A stretch of 40,382 nucleotides of DNA, taken from contig NZ_AFRW01000085.1 of the NCBI RefSeq assembly GCF_000220985.1, positions 1 to 40,382 of the forward strand, read 5' to 3'. Origin of the DNA: Nesterenkonia sp. F. Its GTDB lineage: Bacteria > Actinomycetota > Actinomycetes > Actinomycetales > Micrococcaceae. Below the pieces are notes generated by a model that ran no database searches, had not been told where the DNA came from, and saw only the letters and a program-made list of their open reading frames with translations. The stretch's first letter is position 1. Each line of letters starts with the position of its first letter. A program made the position numbers and the translations under genes. Of this stretch, positions 9,356 to 18,721 are shown one piece after another.

Positions 9356-10633
9356 ATGGACATCCAGCAGCACACGTTCGCCGTGGAGGTCAGCTGGTCG
9401 GATCCCGCCGGCACCGCCGACCCGCGCGGCTACACCCGCGAGCACACGGTCCGCACGGTGCTCGCGCCGCGCGAGGTCGAGCGCGGACTGCGCGCTCCGG
9501 AGCCGCTGACCGGCTCGGCGGCGCGTGCCTTCCACGGCGACGCCGAGCAGTGGAATCCCGAGCAGCTGCTGCTGGCCTCGCTGGCGCAGTGTCACGCCTT
9601 GTCATATCTGCACGCCGCCGCGGAGGCCTCGCTGGTCGTCACCTCGCTGACCGTCTCCGGCTCGGCCGAGCTGCGGATGGAGCCCGACGGTGGCGGGCGG
9701 ATCACCGGCGCGGTGCTGCGCCCGACCGTGGAGCTGGTCGACGAGTCCCGCCGCGAGGAGGCCGACGCGCTGCACGTCATCGCCGCCGAGCGTTGCGTGA
9801 TCGCCCGCAGCGTCGACTTCCCGGTCACCCACGAGCCGGTGACGCCTGCGTCGCAGACGTCGCAGCGCGCGGCGTCGGAGAGCGCGGCCGACGACCAGCA
9901 GCTGCCGACCTTCTCCCGCCGGCTGGGCGCGCCGATCGCCACGCTGGCCCCGGTCGGCAAGCCGCCCTCGCAGGTCACCGGCCTGCCCGAGCGCGGCCAG
10001 GACGCGGGCGCCCGACGCCGGGGCGCCGAGCACGAGCAGCAGACACGACAGGGAGGATCCACCGTGGCCGACGACGACCGCCGCAGCGACGAGCAGGACG
10101 CCGAGGCCGCCCCGGGCCCGTCGAGCACGACCGGCGCGACGGGCTCCTCCGCCGACCTGGGATATCTCCCCCCGCCCGGCGGCGGGCCCGGACCTCAGCC
10201 GATCCGCCCGACGGCGCCGGCGCGCTCCGCGGAGCCGGCGTCGTCGGGGACGCCCGGCGGCGAGCAGCAGACCTTCTACGAGGCCGTCGGCGGGCACGAG
10301 ACCTTCGTCCGCATCGTCGACGTCTTCTACGAGCAGGTGGCCGAGGACCCGGACTTCCGCGCGCTCTATCCCGAGGAGGACCTCGAGCCGGCCAAGCGGC
10401 GGCTGCTGATGTTCCTCGAGCAGTACTGGGGCGGGCCGCGGACGTACCAGGAGGAGCGCGGCCATCCGCGGCTGCGGATGCGCCACATGCCCTTCCGCGT
10501 CGACGCCGCCGCCCGCGACACCTGGCTGCGCTATATGCGCCGCGCCGTCGACGCCGCCGAGCTCTCGCCGCTGCACGACGAGATCCTCTGGGACTACCTC
10601 TCCCGGGCGGCGCATTCGATGGTCAACAGCTGA
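9356..10633 (+). CDS. OsmC-truncated haemoglobin (group II) fusion protein
   Basis: One 425-residue frame carries two domains. Residues 1-162 are an OsmC-type thiol peroxidase with [20 protein letters not shown] (Cys79) and [17 protein letters not shown] (Cys147), the two redox cysteines. Residues 163-304 are a low-complexity, proline- and acid-rich linker. Residues 305-425 are a trHbO-type globin: Tyr325 (B10), Tyr338 (CD1), [13 protein letters not shown] with proximal His377, and Trp390 (G8). The ATG at 9356 has GAGGAGA upstream. A second good ribosome site (GGGAGG at 10051) precedes an in-frame GTG at 10064, codon 237, so the globin may also be made alone as a 189-residue protein. Separate genes joined by loss of a stop, or a base error in the linker, are alternatives. 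Confidence 0.88.
   Translation: MDIQQHTFAVEVSWSDPAGTADPRGYTREHTVRTVLAPREVERGLRAPEPLTGSAARAFHGDAEQWNPEQLLLASLAQCHALSYLHAAAEASLVVTSLTVSGSAELRMEPDGGGRITGAVLRPTVELVDESRREEADALHVIAAERCVIARSVDFPVTHEPVTPASQTSQRAASESAADDQQLPTFSRRLGAPIATLAPVGKPPSQVTGLPERGQDAGARRRGAEHEQQTRQGGSTVADDDRRSDEQDAEAAPGPSSTTGATGSSADLGYLPPPGGGPGPQPIRPTAPARSAEPASSGTPGGEQQTFYEAVGGHETFVRIVDVFYEQVAEDPDFRALYPEEDLEPAKRRLLMFLEQYWGGPRTYQEERGHPRLRMRHMPFRVDAAARDTWLRYMRRAVDAAELSPLHDEILWDYLSRAAHSMVNS
10051..10066 (+). promoter_or_regulatory. Internal ribosome binding site and GTG start for the globin part
   Basis: GGGAGG, seven bases, then GTG (10064-10066), in frame inside the OsmC-globin reading frame. The spacing is ideal. This looks like the original start of a stand-alone globin gene, whose N-terminus would read [14 protein letters not shown]. 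Confidence 0.6.
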
Positions 10634-10684
10634 GCCGACGCGCTGCAGGAATCAGCCGGGATCAGTCGGGACCGGCCGGCTCAG
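10630..10684. terminator. Possible terminator between the OsmC-globin gene and the downstream convergent gene
   Basis: CTGAGCCG (10630-10637) and its reverse complement CGGCTCAG (10677-10684) bracket the 47-base gap and contain the stop codons of both convergent genes. The loop is long (39 bases), so the termination function is weakly supported. Confidence 0.3.
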
Positions 10685-11361
10685 AGGCCGCCGGAGGTCC
10701 GGCAGAGCACGAAGCCGCCGGCCGAGGACAGCCGCACCCAGCGGCCCAGCCGGTGGACCGCCGTGGTGCCGCCGGCACCGCGGGCGGCGAGGAAGCCCAG
10801 CGCGTGGGCGCCGAAGGCCGCCCCGGCCGGCACCTCGACATCCGCGACGGCGTCCTGCGGGCCGGGCTCCAAGACCCGGCCCCACACGCGCTCGCGAACC
10901 TGCTCGACCACCGACGCGCCGGCGGTGTCGGGGACGACGTCGGTGATCTCGGAGACTCCGGACTCGGCGGCGTCGCGGACGGTGTCGTCGGACAGCTCGC
11001 CGGCCGGCTCCCAGCCCGAGCGCGGCGGGGTCACCGCCGCCCAGGGCACCGTCATCCGACTCGGCGGCAGGGGAAGCTCGACGTCGGCCGGATCCAGGCG
11101 GGCGATCCGCTCGGTGACCGCGTTGAGCTCGACGGTGACGTCGGCTTCGGAGGCCTCGGCCAGCGCCATGGTCCGCAGCCCCAGCACCGCCGGCAGACGG
11201 CCGACCAGCGAGCTGGGCGTCATCACCGGCACCCAGGCGGCCAGCGCCGACCCGACCGCCTGCAGGCGGATCCCCTGCTCCTGGATGCGGCGGGCCCGGC
11301 CCACATAGGTCGACAGATCCTGCAGGGAGACGGCTTCGGCGAATCGCAGCGCTTCGGTCAT
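10681..11361 (-). CDS. Conserved hypothetical protein next to tesB
   Basis: A 226-residue soluble protein starting MTEALRFAEAVSLQDLSTYVGRARRIQ. I do not recognise a named domain. It has no signal peptide or clear membrane segment. It is rich in Ala, Val and Glu, with a basic, hydrophobic first third (IRLQAVGSALAAWVPVMTPSSL) and a C-terminus ending WVRLSSAGGFVLCRTSGGL. The ATG at 11361 has no Shine-Dalgarno sequence. CAGAAT lies seven bases upstream on the minus strand and could serve as a -10 box for a leaderless mRNA. It is divergent from tesB, with only 75 bases between the starts, and convergent with the OsmC-globin gene. The codon pattern is ordinary for the region, so I believe it is a real gene of unknown function. 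Confidence 0.8.
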   Translation of the reverse strand: MTEALRFAEAVSLQDLSTYVGRARRIQEQGIRLQAVGSALAAWVPVMTPSSLVGRLPAVLGLRTMALAEASEADVTVELNAVTERIARLDPADVELPLPPSRMTVPWAAVTPPRSGWEPAGELSDDTVRDAAESGVSEITDVVPDTAGASVVEQVRERVWGRVLEPGPQDAVADVEVPAGAAFGAHALGFLAARGAGGTTAVHRLGRWVRLSSAGGFVLCRTSGGL

Positions 11362-11366
11362 AGGAT
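11361..11366 (+). promoter_or_regulatory. Candidate -10 box for tesB, overlapping the divergent start codon
   Basis: TAGGAT on the plus strand shares one base with the ATG of the minus-strand hypothetical gene. It predicts a tesB leader of about 65 bases. Because the divergent gene would start transcription within a few bases, the two promoters probably interfere. Confidence 0.45.
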
Positions 11367-11436
11367 TGATTCTGTCATCCTCGCCCGCACCCTGGCCCGC
11401 CGAGGCCCCGATGAGACCCCTCCGGAAGGACGTCGC

Positions 11437-12471
11437 ATGCCCTCCACCCGTTATCAGGTCCCCTCGCCCGACGAGGCCGTCGCCCAGCTGGTGGGGATGC
11501 TGGACCTGGAGGAGCTCGAACCGCTCTCCGGACCGCGCGGCTCCGAGGAGCGCTTCCTCGGGCCGGTCTTCGACCAGGCGTTCTGGCGGGTCTTCGGCGG
11601 CCAGGTCGTCTCGCAGGCGGCGATCGCGGCGATGCGCACCGTCGACCCGGAGCGGGTGATCCACTCGGTCCACGGCTACTTCCTGCGGCCCGGCGATGCG
11701 ACCCAGCCGATCGAGATCGCCGTGGAGCGGCTGCGCGACGGCGGATCCTTCTCCGCCCGCCGCAGCCAGGCCTATCAGGGCGGCAAGCCCATCCTGTCGA
11801 TGATCGCCTCCTTCCAACGACCCTCTCCCGGTCCGTCGCATCAGCGGGAGATGCCCGGCCACATCCCGGATCCCGACCAGCTGCCGACTCCCGACGAGCT
11901 GGTCGGCCACGTCGACCATCCGGTCATGCAGGAGTGGGCGCGAGGCCGCCCCTTCGAGATCCGCCATGTGGACCGGCCGGTGTACCTCGACTCCGACCGG
12001 GCCCCGCGGGCGGCGAACGCCGTATGGATGCGGGCGAAGGCCCCGCTGCCCGACGACCGCCGCCTGCACCGCGCCGCGATCCTCTACGCCTCCGACTACA
12101 CGCTGCTCGAGCCCATCCTGCGCCGCCACGGGCTCTACTGGGCCAAGCCCGGGATCAAAGTCGCCTCGCTGGACCACGCGATGTGGTGGCACCGCGAGGC
12201 ACGTGCCGACGAGTGGCTGCTCTACGTCCAGCAGAGCCCCAGCGCGCAGAGCGCCCGGGGGCTGGCGACCGGCTCCATCTACAACCGCGACGGCGCGCTG
12301 ATCGCCTCGGTGGCCCAGGAGGGCATGGTGCGCCGCCCGCACGGGCTGAAGCCCCGGGTCCGCGAGCGGCTGCAGCGGTCGATGACCCGGAGCTCGGCGG
12401 TGCAGCGGCGCCTGGACCAGCAGTACGGGCCGATCTGGGACGCCCGTGCCGCCCACGAACCGCTGGAGTGA
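11437..12471 (+). CDS. tesB: Acyl-CoA thioesterase II
   Basis: TesB hydrolyses medium- and long-chain acyl-CoA to free fatty acid and CoA. The 344-residue protein is a double hotdog of normal length. The N-terminal half has FGGQVVSQAAIAAMRTV and HSVHGYFLRPGD. The C-terminal half has ILYASDYTLLEP (catalytic Asp), SLDHAMWWHR and SARGLATGSIYNRDGALIASVAQEGMVR, with the conserved Gln of AQEG. The ATG at 11437 has GGAAGGA seven bases upstream. It is a lone gene, divergent from the hypothetical protein. A beta-oxidation gene (fadB) lies far away at the end of the window. Confidence 0.94.
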   Translation: MPSTRYQVPSPDEAVAQLVGMLDLEELEPLSGPRGSEERFLGPVFDQAFWRVFGGQVVSQAAIAAMRTVDPERVIHSVHGYFLRPGDATQPIEIAVERLRDGGSFSARRSQAYQGGKPILSMIASFQRPSPGPSHQREMPGHIPDPDQLPTPDELVGHVDHPVMQEWARGRPFEIRHVDRPVYLDSDRAPRAANAVWMRAKAPLPDDRRLHRAAILYASDYTLLEPILRRHGLYWAKPGIKVASLDHAMWWHREARADEWLLYVQQSPSAQSARGLATGSIYNRDGALIASVAQEGMVRRPHGLKPRVRERLQRSMTRSSAVQRRLDQQYGPIWDARAAHEPLE

Positions 12472-12771
12472 GCCACGCCTGCCCCCGATGCCCCGGGGCC
12501 GCCCGATCGTCCCGCCGTCTCGACACATCCGCCGCGCCGTCCTGCCGTCGCCCTCCCGTCGCCCTAGACTGGCCTTCGGCGATGGTGCCGATGCTTCTCC
12601 GTCCGTCTGCGGCCCTGCCGCGGGCCGGCCGGGACGAGCCTGCCCGCGCCGACGCCGCGGCGGCTCGACGGCGAGCCGCCGGCACCGCGGACGGACGCTC
12701 CGTCCGCGACGCACCGGGCGGCGACCGCCGCCCCTGACTCCGACGATGACGTCGTGCAGGAAGGACGAACT
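12472..12771. other. 300-base intergenic region between tesB and gapB
   Basis: No convincing gene is present on either strand. The only signal is TAGACT at 12565-12570 on the plus strand, a candidate -10 box giving gapB a leader of nearly 200 bases. No hairpin with the features of a known riboswitch was recognised. Confidence 0.4.
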
Positions 12772-14241
12772 GTGCTCGACCGCGCAGATGAGCATCTTCG
12801 ACGCTGGCAGCAGCGCGAATCCACGGCCGAAGAGATGATTCCGCTGATCGGCCGTCTCTACCGGGACAACAACGTCGTCACCAGCATCTACGGACGGCGG
12901 CTGGTCAATCAGTCCGCGGTGGACATCCTCCGCGCCCACCGCTTCGCCCGTCAGGTCGACGAGACCGAGCTGCCGATGGAGCAGACCCTGCCGCTGATGC
13001 AGGAACTGGTCCGATTGGACCTGGGGGCGGCCCGCCTCGACATCGCCCGGCTCAACGCCCGTTTCCAAGCCTCCGGACGCGAGGACCTGGAGCAGTTCCT
13101 CCGCGAGGAGCTCGACGATCTGATCGGCCGCGGCGGCCGGGGACGCGCCGCGCCCCAGGACGTCGTCCTCTACGGCTTCGGTCGCATCGGCCGGCTGATC
13201 GCACGGATCCTGATCGGACGCGCCTCCTCGGCCTCCGGGCTGAGGCTGCGCGCCATCGTGGTGCGGAAGGGCTCCGAGGACGACCTCGCCAAGCGGGCTT
13301 CGCTGCTGCGCCGCGACTCGGTGCACGGGCCCTTCGACGGCTCGATCCGGCTCGACGAGGAACACGGGGCGATCATCGCCAACGGCACCTGGATCCAGGT
13401 CATCCACGCCGAGGACCCCGCCGACGTCGACTACACCGCCCACGGCATCGAGGATGCGGTCGTCATCGACAACACCGGACGGTGGCGGGACGAGGAGAAC
13501 CTGAGCCGGCACCTGCAGTCCCCCGGAGCTTCCCGGGTGGTGCTCACCGCTCCGGGCAGGGGCTCGCTCAAGAACATCGTCTACGGCGTCAACCACGACC
13601 AGATCGACGACGCCGACCGGGTCCTCTCGGCGGCCTCCTGCACCACGAATGCGATCACGCCGATCGCGGCCGTGATGCACGAACGCTTCGGCATCGACCA
13701 CGGCCACGTCGAGACGGTGCACTCCTACACCAACGACCAGCACCTGATCGACAACTTCCACCGCGGTGAGCGGCGCGGCCGCTCGGCGGCGCTGAACATG
13801 GTGCTCACCGAGACCGGTGCCGCGAAGGCGGTGGCCAAGGCGCTGCCGGAGCTCTCCGGGAAGCTGTCCGGCAATGCGATCCGGGTGCCCACGCCGGATG
13901 TGTCCATGGCGATCCTGAACCTGGAGCTCGACAAGAGCCCGGGATCGGCCGAGGAGCTCAATCGGCTGCTGCGCCGCGAGTCGCTCGAGGGGCCGATGCA
14001 TCGGCAGATCGATTACATCGACTCGGCCGAGGTCGTCTCCTCCGACCTGGTGGGATCGCGGGCCGCCGGAGTCGTCGACGGGCTGGCCACCATCGTCAAC
14101 GGCGATCAGGCCATCCTCTACGTCTGGTATGACAACGAGTTCGGCTACTCCTCACAGGTCGTCCGAGTGGTCGAGCACATGACCGGCTCGATCCCGGAGA
14201 AGTACCCGGCCGTCGAGCAGCTCGAGGGCGCCGGCGCCTGA
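12772..14241 (+). CDS. gapB: Glyceraldehyde-3-phosphate dehydrogenase, long GapB-like form
   Basis: GAPDH interconverts glyceraldehyde 3-phosphate and 1,3-bisphosphoglycerate. This 489-residue form has an extra N-terminal helical domain of about 125 residues before the Rossmann start VVLYGFGRIGRLIARIL. The catalytic site is SAASCTTNAITPIAAVM, followed by VHSYTNDQ and the C-terminal WYDNEFGYSSQVVRVVEHM. The long N-terminal extension matches the corynebacterial GapB group, which works mainly in gluconeogenesis and can use NADP. Cofactor use here is inferred, not proven. GTG at 12772 is chosen because AGGAAGGA stands six bases before it. A GTG at 12754 is possible but lacks a ribosome site. It converges on ettA across a perfect 40-base palindrome. 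Confidence 0.93.
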   Translation: MLDRADEHLRRWQQRESTAEEMIPLIGRLYRDNNVVTSIYGRRLVNQSAVDILRAHRFARQVDETELPMEQTLPLMQELVRLDLGAARLDIARLNARFQASGREDLEQFLREELDDLIGRGGRGRAAPQDVVLYGFGRIGRLIARILIGRASSASGLRLRAIVVRKGSEDDLAKRASLLRRDSVHGPFDGSIRLDEEHGAIIANGTWIQVIHAEDPADVDYTAHGIEDAVVIDNTGRWRDEENLSRHLQSPGASRVVLTAPGRGSLKNIVYGVNHDQIDDADRVLSAASCTTNAITPIAAVMHERFGIDHGHVETVHSYTNDQHLIDNFHRGERRGRSAALNMVLTETGAAKAVAKALPELSGKLSGNAIRVPTPDVSMAILNLELDKSPGSAEELNRLLRRESLEGPMHRQIDYIDSAEVVSSDLVGSRAAGVVDGLATIVNGDQAILYVWYDNEFGYSSQVVRVVEHMTGSIPEKYPAVEQLEGAGA

Positions 14242-14282
14242 CCGTCGGGCACGCCGACGGCAGTCCTCCTGCTGAGAGACGG

Positions 14283-14322
14283 CTCGGGCCCGTCGACCAT
14301 CGCGATGGTCGACGGGCCCGAG
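14283..14322. terminator. Bidirectional terminator: perfect 40-base palindrome between gapB and ettA
   Basis: Two 20-base arms (14283-14302 and 14303-14322) are exact reverse complements with no spacer; the core at the centre is CGCG. It sits midway between convergent stop codons and has no T-tract on either side, so it would act as a GC-rich hairpin terminator for both genes. Confidence 0.8.
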
Positions 14323-14339
14323 CTGTCGGCGCCGGAGTC

Positions 14340-16022
<1,683 letters not shown>

Positions 16023-16029
16023 GCACCCC

Positions 16030-16035
16030 AGGCTA
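16030..16035 (-). promoter_or_regulatory. -10 box of a probable leaderless promoter for ettA
   Basis: TAGCCT on the minus strand, then seven bases, then the ATG of ettA. Transcription would begin at or within a base of the start codon. Confidence 0.6.
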
Positions 16036-16192
16036 GTCGGCCCGACCCGGCTGCGGCGAACGCCGCACCGGCTCTCCGGTCCGGGCCGACCGACCGGGCG
16101 TGCTCCGGGGCTCGATCCGTCGTCGTCGGCGACTCCGCGAGACGACGACGGGGGCGGTCGCCGGCGGCGCCTCGCCGGGGACCGACGAACGT

Positions 16193-16762
16193 TCAGAACG
16201 GGGCCGGCTCCCGCTCTCCCGCCGGTGCGGCGTCCCAGGCCGAGGCCGCCGCGGAGTCGCCGGATGCCCCGTCGGCGCCGGTCCCGCCGACGGCGGCCGC
16301 CGTCCCCTCCCCGCTGTACTCGTCGCCGCCTTCGTCGACGGACTCCCCCGGCCCCTCGCCCGATCCTTGGGCGGCACCTCCTCGCACGCCCTCGCCGGGA
16401 CCGGTGCCCAGTCGGACGAAGGAACCGGTGCCGAAGGTCAGGTCGTGGCCCACGCCGTCGGCGTCGATGTCCACTGCAGTTCCGCGCTGGCCGTGCTCGT
16501 TCTCCCAGCGGCGGACCTTGAGTCTGCCGGTGACGACGACGGGGTCGCCCTTGCCGAGCGTGGCATGGGCGTTCTGCGCCAGCGAGCGGAAACAGGCGAC
16601 GCTGTACCAGTTGGTCTCCCCGTCCACCCAGGTCTGACGCTCGCGGTCGAAGCGGCGCGGCGTCGAGGCCAGCCGGAAGGTCGCGATCGGCAGTCCCCGA
16701 TCAGTGGTGACCAGGCGGACGTCCCCGCCCAGGAAGCCGCGCACAGTGATGGTCTCGGTCAT
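16193..16762 (-). CDS. Single-stranded DNA-binding protein, second-copy type
   Basis: A 189-residue SSB with an OB-fold in residues 1-110 (ITVRGFLGGDVRLVTTDRGLPIATFRLAS, then WYSVACFRSLAQNAHATLGKGDPVVVTGRLKVRRW) and a long Gly/Ala/Glu-rich disordered tail. The tail ends REPAPF rather than the acidic DDDIPF of the main replication SSB, and the gene is not beside rpsF/rpsR. It is therefore probably a paralogous SSB, like those used in recombination or natural transformation in other bacteria. The frame is open 44 codons further upstream, but the ATG at 16762 matches the family start and has GGAG upstream. It is divergent from the tRNA-Arg gene. Confidence 0.9.
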   Translation of the reverse strand: MTETITVRGFLGGDVRLVTTDRGLPIATFRLASTPRRFDRERQTWVDGETNWYSVACFRSLAQNAHATLGKGDPVVVTGRLKVRRWENEHGQRGTAVDIDADGVGHDLTFGTGSFVRLGTGPGEGVRGGAAQGSGEGPGESVDEGGDEYSGEGTAAAVGGTGADGASGDSAAASAWDAAPAGEREPAPF

Positions 16763-16958
16763 GATGGTGCTCCGTCCTCCACGGCCCGCTGCCCGTCTCA
16801 GGCGTTTCGGGCCGGTCGACGCCGGGCCGTGGTCGTCGCGTCGACCGTGCGGCCAGTCTGCTCGGCACGACACGCCTCCGGGAGCCCGGAGCACGCGTCT
16901 GTGGAGACGGCGGCGTGTCGCGTGCTCGGCGGCGTCGCCTGTGCAGGAGCCGAGCCGG

Positions 16959-16964
16959 TAGACT
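16959..16964 (+). promoter_or_regulatory. Candidate -10 box for tRNA-Arg
   Basis: TAGACT, 35 bases before the tRNA 5' end. It would produce a short 5' leader removed by RNase P, and is the only visible promoter candidate for the tRNA and the DUF2079 gene behind it. Confidence 0.4.
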
Positions 16965-16999
16965 GTGGCGTCGAGCCGTCGCCCGCGACGGCCCGTCCC

Positions 17000-17072
17000 G
17001 CCTCGGTAGCTCAGGGGATAGAGCAGCGGCCTTCTAATCCGCCGGTCGGGGGTTCGAATCCCTCCCGAGGCA
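17000..17072 (+). tRNA. tRNA-Arg (anticodon UCU)
   Basis: A complete 73-base cloverleaf. The acceptor stem is GCCTCGG/CCGAGGC with discriminator A at 17072. The D arm is TAGCTCAGGGGATAGAGCA. The anticodon loop is CTTCTAA (anticodon at 17033-17035), and the T arm is GGGGG TTCGAAT CCCTC. CCA is not encoded. The base of the anticodon loop has a C-U mismatch (17030/17038). It reads AGA codons, rare in this GC-rich genome. The next protein gene begins one base after its 3' end. Confidence 0.96.
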
Positions 17073-17073
17073 C

Positions 17074-18609
17074 TTGACGCGTGTGCAGAGGATCCAGCTG
17101 ACGGCCGTGATGGCGGCGGCCTCCGTGCTGTACCTGGCCCATTCCCTGCTGCGCTACGCCACCTTCTCCGCCAAAGGCTTCGACCTGGGCATCTTCGACC
17201 AGGCGGTGCGGCAGTACGCGCTGTTCAAGGCGCCCATCGTGCCGATCAAGGGTGAGGACTTCCATCTGCTGGGCGACCACTTCCACCCGGTGCTGGTGGT
17301 GCTGGCGCCGCTGTACTGGATCTGGGACGACCCGCGCATGCTGAACATCGCACTGATCCTCCTGCTCGTCTCCGCGGCGATCCCCACCTACCTGGTCGCC
17401 CGCGGCTGGTTCGGACACCGCACCGGCATGGTCGCCGTGGGCGCGCTGCTGCTGGGCTGGCCGTTCCAGGCCATCGTGAACTGGGACTTCCACGAGATCG
17501 CCGTCGGGGTGCCGTTGATCGCCTGGGTGATCTGGGCGATGGAGCGCGACCGGATCCGGCTGGTCGTCGGGCTCTCGGCCGCGCTGCTGCTGGTCCGCGA
17601 GGATATGGGCGTCACCCTGGTCGCGATCGCGCTGGTGCTCCTGCTGCGCCGTCGATGGACGGCCGCGGCGCTCACCGCGGGCCTCGGCGTCGCCGGCTAC
17701 TGGTTCGCCACCGACGTGGTCATCCCGCATTTCTCCCCCAGCGGCGACTTCGGCTATTGGGAGTTCACCGCCCTGGGCGCCTCGGCCGGTGCGGCGGTGG
17801 TCTTCCTCCTCACCCAGCCCTGGAACGCGGCGGCGATCCTGGTCGACCATCCGTTGAAGATCGCGCTGTGGCTGCTGCACTTCGTGCCGCTGTGGCTGCT
17901 GCCGCTGGCCTCGCCCTATGCGATCGTCGGCGCCCCGATCCTGCTCTCCCGACTGTTCAACGACCGCCTCAATGTCTGGTCGCCGGTCTATCAGTACGAC
18001 GCGATCCTCGCCCCGATCTTCCTGCTGGCCGCTCTGGACACCGTCCGCCGGATCCAGGCCTTCCGCGCCCGCCGCGCAGCCCCGGCCCGGACGGAGATTT
18101 CGGAGATTTCGGAGGCTTCGGAGATCCCCGAGCGCGACGCGCCGGCGACCACAGCGCGGCACCGCCGCTGGGCGACCGCCGTGCCGGCCACGGCGCTGGC
18201 CCTGTCGGTGGTCGGGACGCTGACCTTCCCGCAGGTCTTCCCCCTGCAGCGCACGGTGACCGCCTCCTGGTCCTTCGACGAACGCGTCGCCGCCCATCAG
18301 CGCGCCGTGGAGACGATCCCCGACGGGGTCTGCGTCGAGGCCGCCGACACCGCCGCACCGCATCTGGTCGACCGCACCCGCGTCGGGCTGAACGGCACCA
18401 CCGACGAGGACCGGCTGAGCTGGCTGATCATCGACGACACCGTCTCCGAGCTCGGCGGCAACGATCCGCTCACCCCGGCCGAGGCCTTCGACCGCGCCGA
18501 TCGTCTGGGCTTCGAGCCGGTCATCTCCGACGACGCCGGCCTGTGGGTGCTCCACCGGGAGGTCGACGACGCCGTGGACGCCTCCTGCGCGGAATACCTC
18601 CGCCGCTGA
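17074..18609 (+). CDS. DUF2079 family membrane protein
   Basis: A 511-residue integral membrane protein of unknown function with about nine or ten hydrophobic helices, starting RVQRIQLTAVMAAASVLYLAHSLLRYATFSAKGFDLGIFDQAVRQYA. The GFDLGIFDQ motif near the first extracytoplasmic loop is characteristic of DUF2079. The family resembles polyprenyl-phosphate-dependent glycosyltransferases in fold, but no activity can be claimed. A short EIS-EIS-EAS repeat precedes a final helix and a soluble C-terminal domain of about 130 residues. The start is TTG at 17074 or GTG at 17083, immediately behind tRNA-Arg. There is no independent leader, and the only purine-rich stretch (CGAGG) belongs to the tRNA acceptor stem. 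Confidence 0.85.
   Translation: MTRVQRIQLTAVMAAASVLYLAHSLLRYATFSAKGFDLGIFDQAVRQYALFKAPIVPIKGEDFHLLGDHFHPVLVVLAPLYWIWDDPRMLNIALILLLVSAAIPTYLVARGWFGHRTGMVAVGALLLGWPFQAIVNWDFHEIAVGVPLIAWVIWAMERDRIRLVVGLSAALLLVREDMGVTLVAIALVLLLRRRWTAAALTAGLGVAGYWFATDVVIPHFSPSGDFGYWEFTALGASAGAAVVFLLTQPWNAAAILVDHPLKIALWLLHFVPLWLLPLASPYAIVGAPILLSRLFNDRLNVWSPVYQYDAILAPIFLLAALDTVRRIQAFRARRAAPARTEISEISEASEIPERDAPATTARHRRWATAVPATALALSVVGTLTFPQVFPLQRTVTASWSFDERVAAHQRAVETIPDGVCVEAADTAAPHLVDRTRVGLNGTTDEDRLSWLIIDDTVSELGGNDPLTPAEAFDRADRLGFEPVISDDAGLWVLHREVDDAVDASCAEYLRR
18094..18129 (+). repeat. Nine-base tandem repeat inside the DUF2079 gene
   Basis: GAGATTTCG, GAGATTTCG, GAGGCTTCG, GAGATCCCC: four units, the first two identical. 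They encode EIS-EIS-EAS-EIP in a cytoplasmic linker between two membrane segments. The AT-rich codons stand out from the surroundings, suggesting recent slippage. Confidence 0.6.
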
Positions 18610-18721
18610 ACGCCTTATGCCCTGAGCGGACGGGACGGCCGCGACACCGACGAGCCCCTCGGCAGGGTTCCCGATCCCGACCGTCCGGACCGCCCGACCG
18701 CCGCCGAGCCCGGAGGACCCG

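Noticed and set aside
10681-14001. A 1106-codon minus-strand frame spanning gapB, tesB and the unknown gene.
   Set aside because: Only its last 226 codons look like a real protein; the rest is the antisense of gapB and tesB.
17000-17072. tRNA-Arg as an attachment site of an integrated element.
   Set aside because: There is no integrase, no repeated copy of the tRNA 3' end in the window, and the neighbours are ordinary chromosomal genes.
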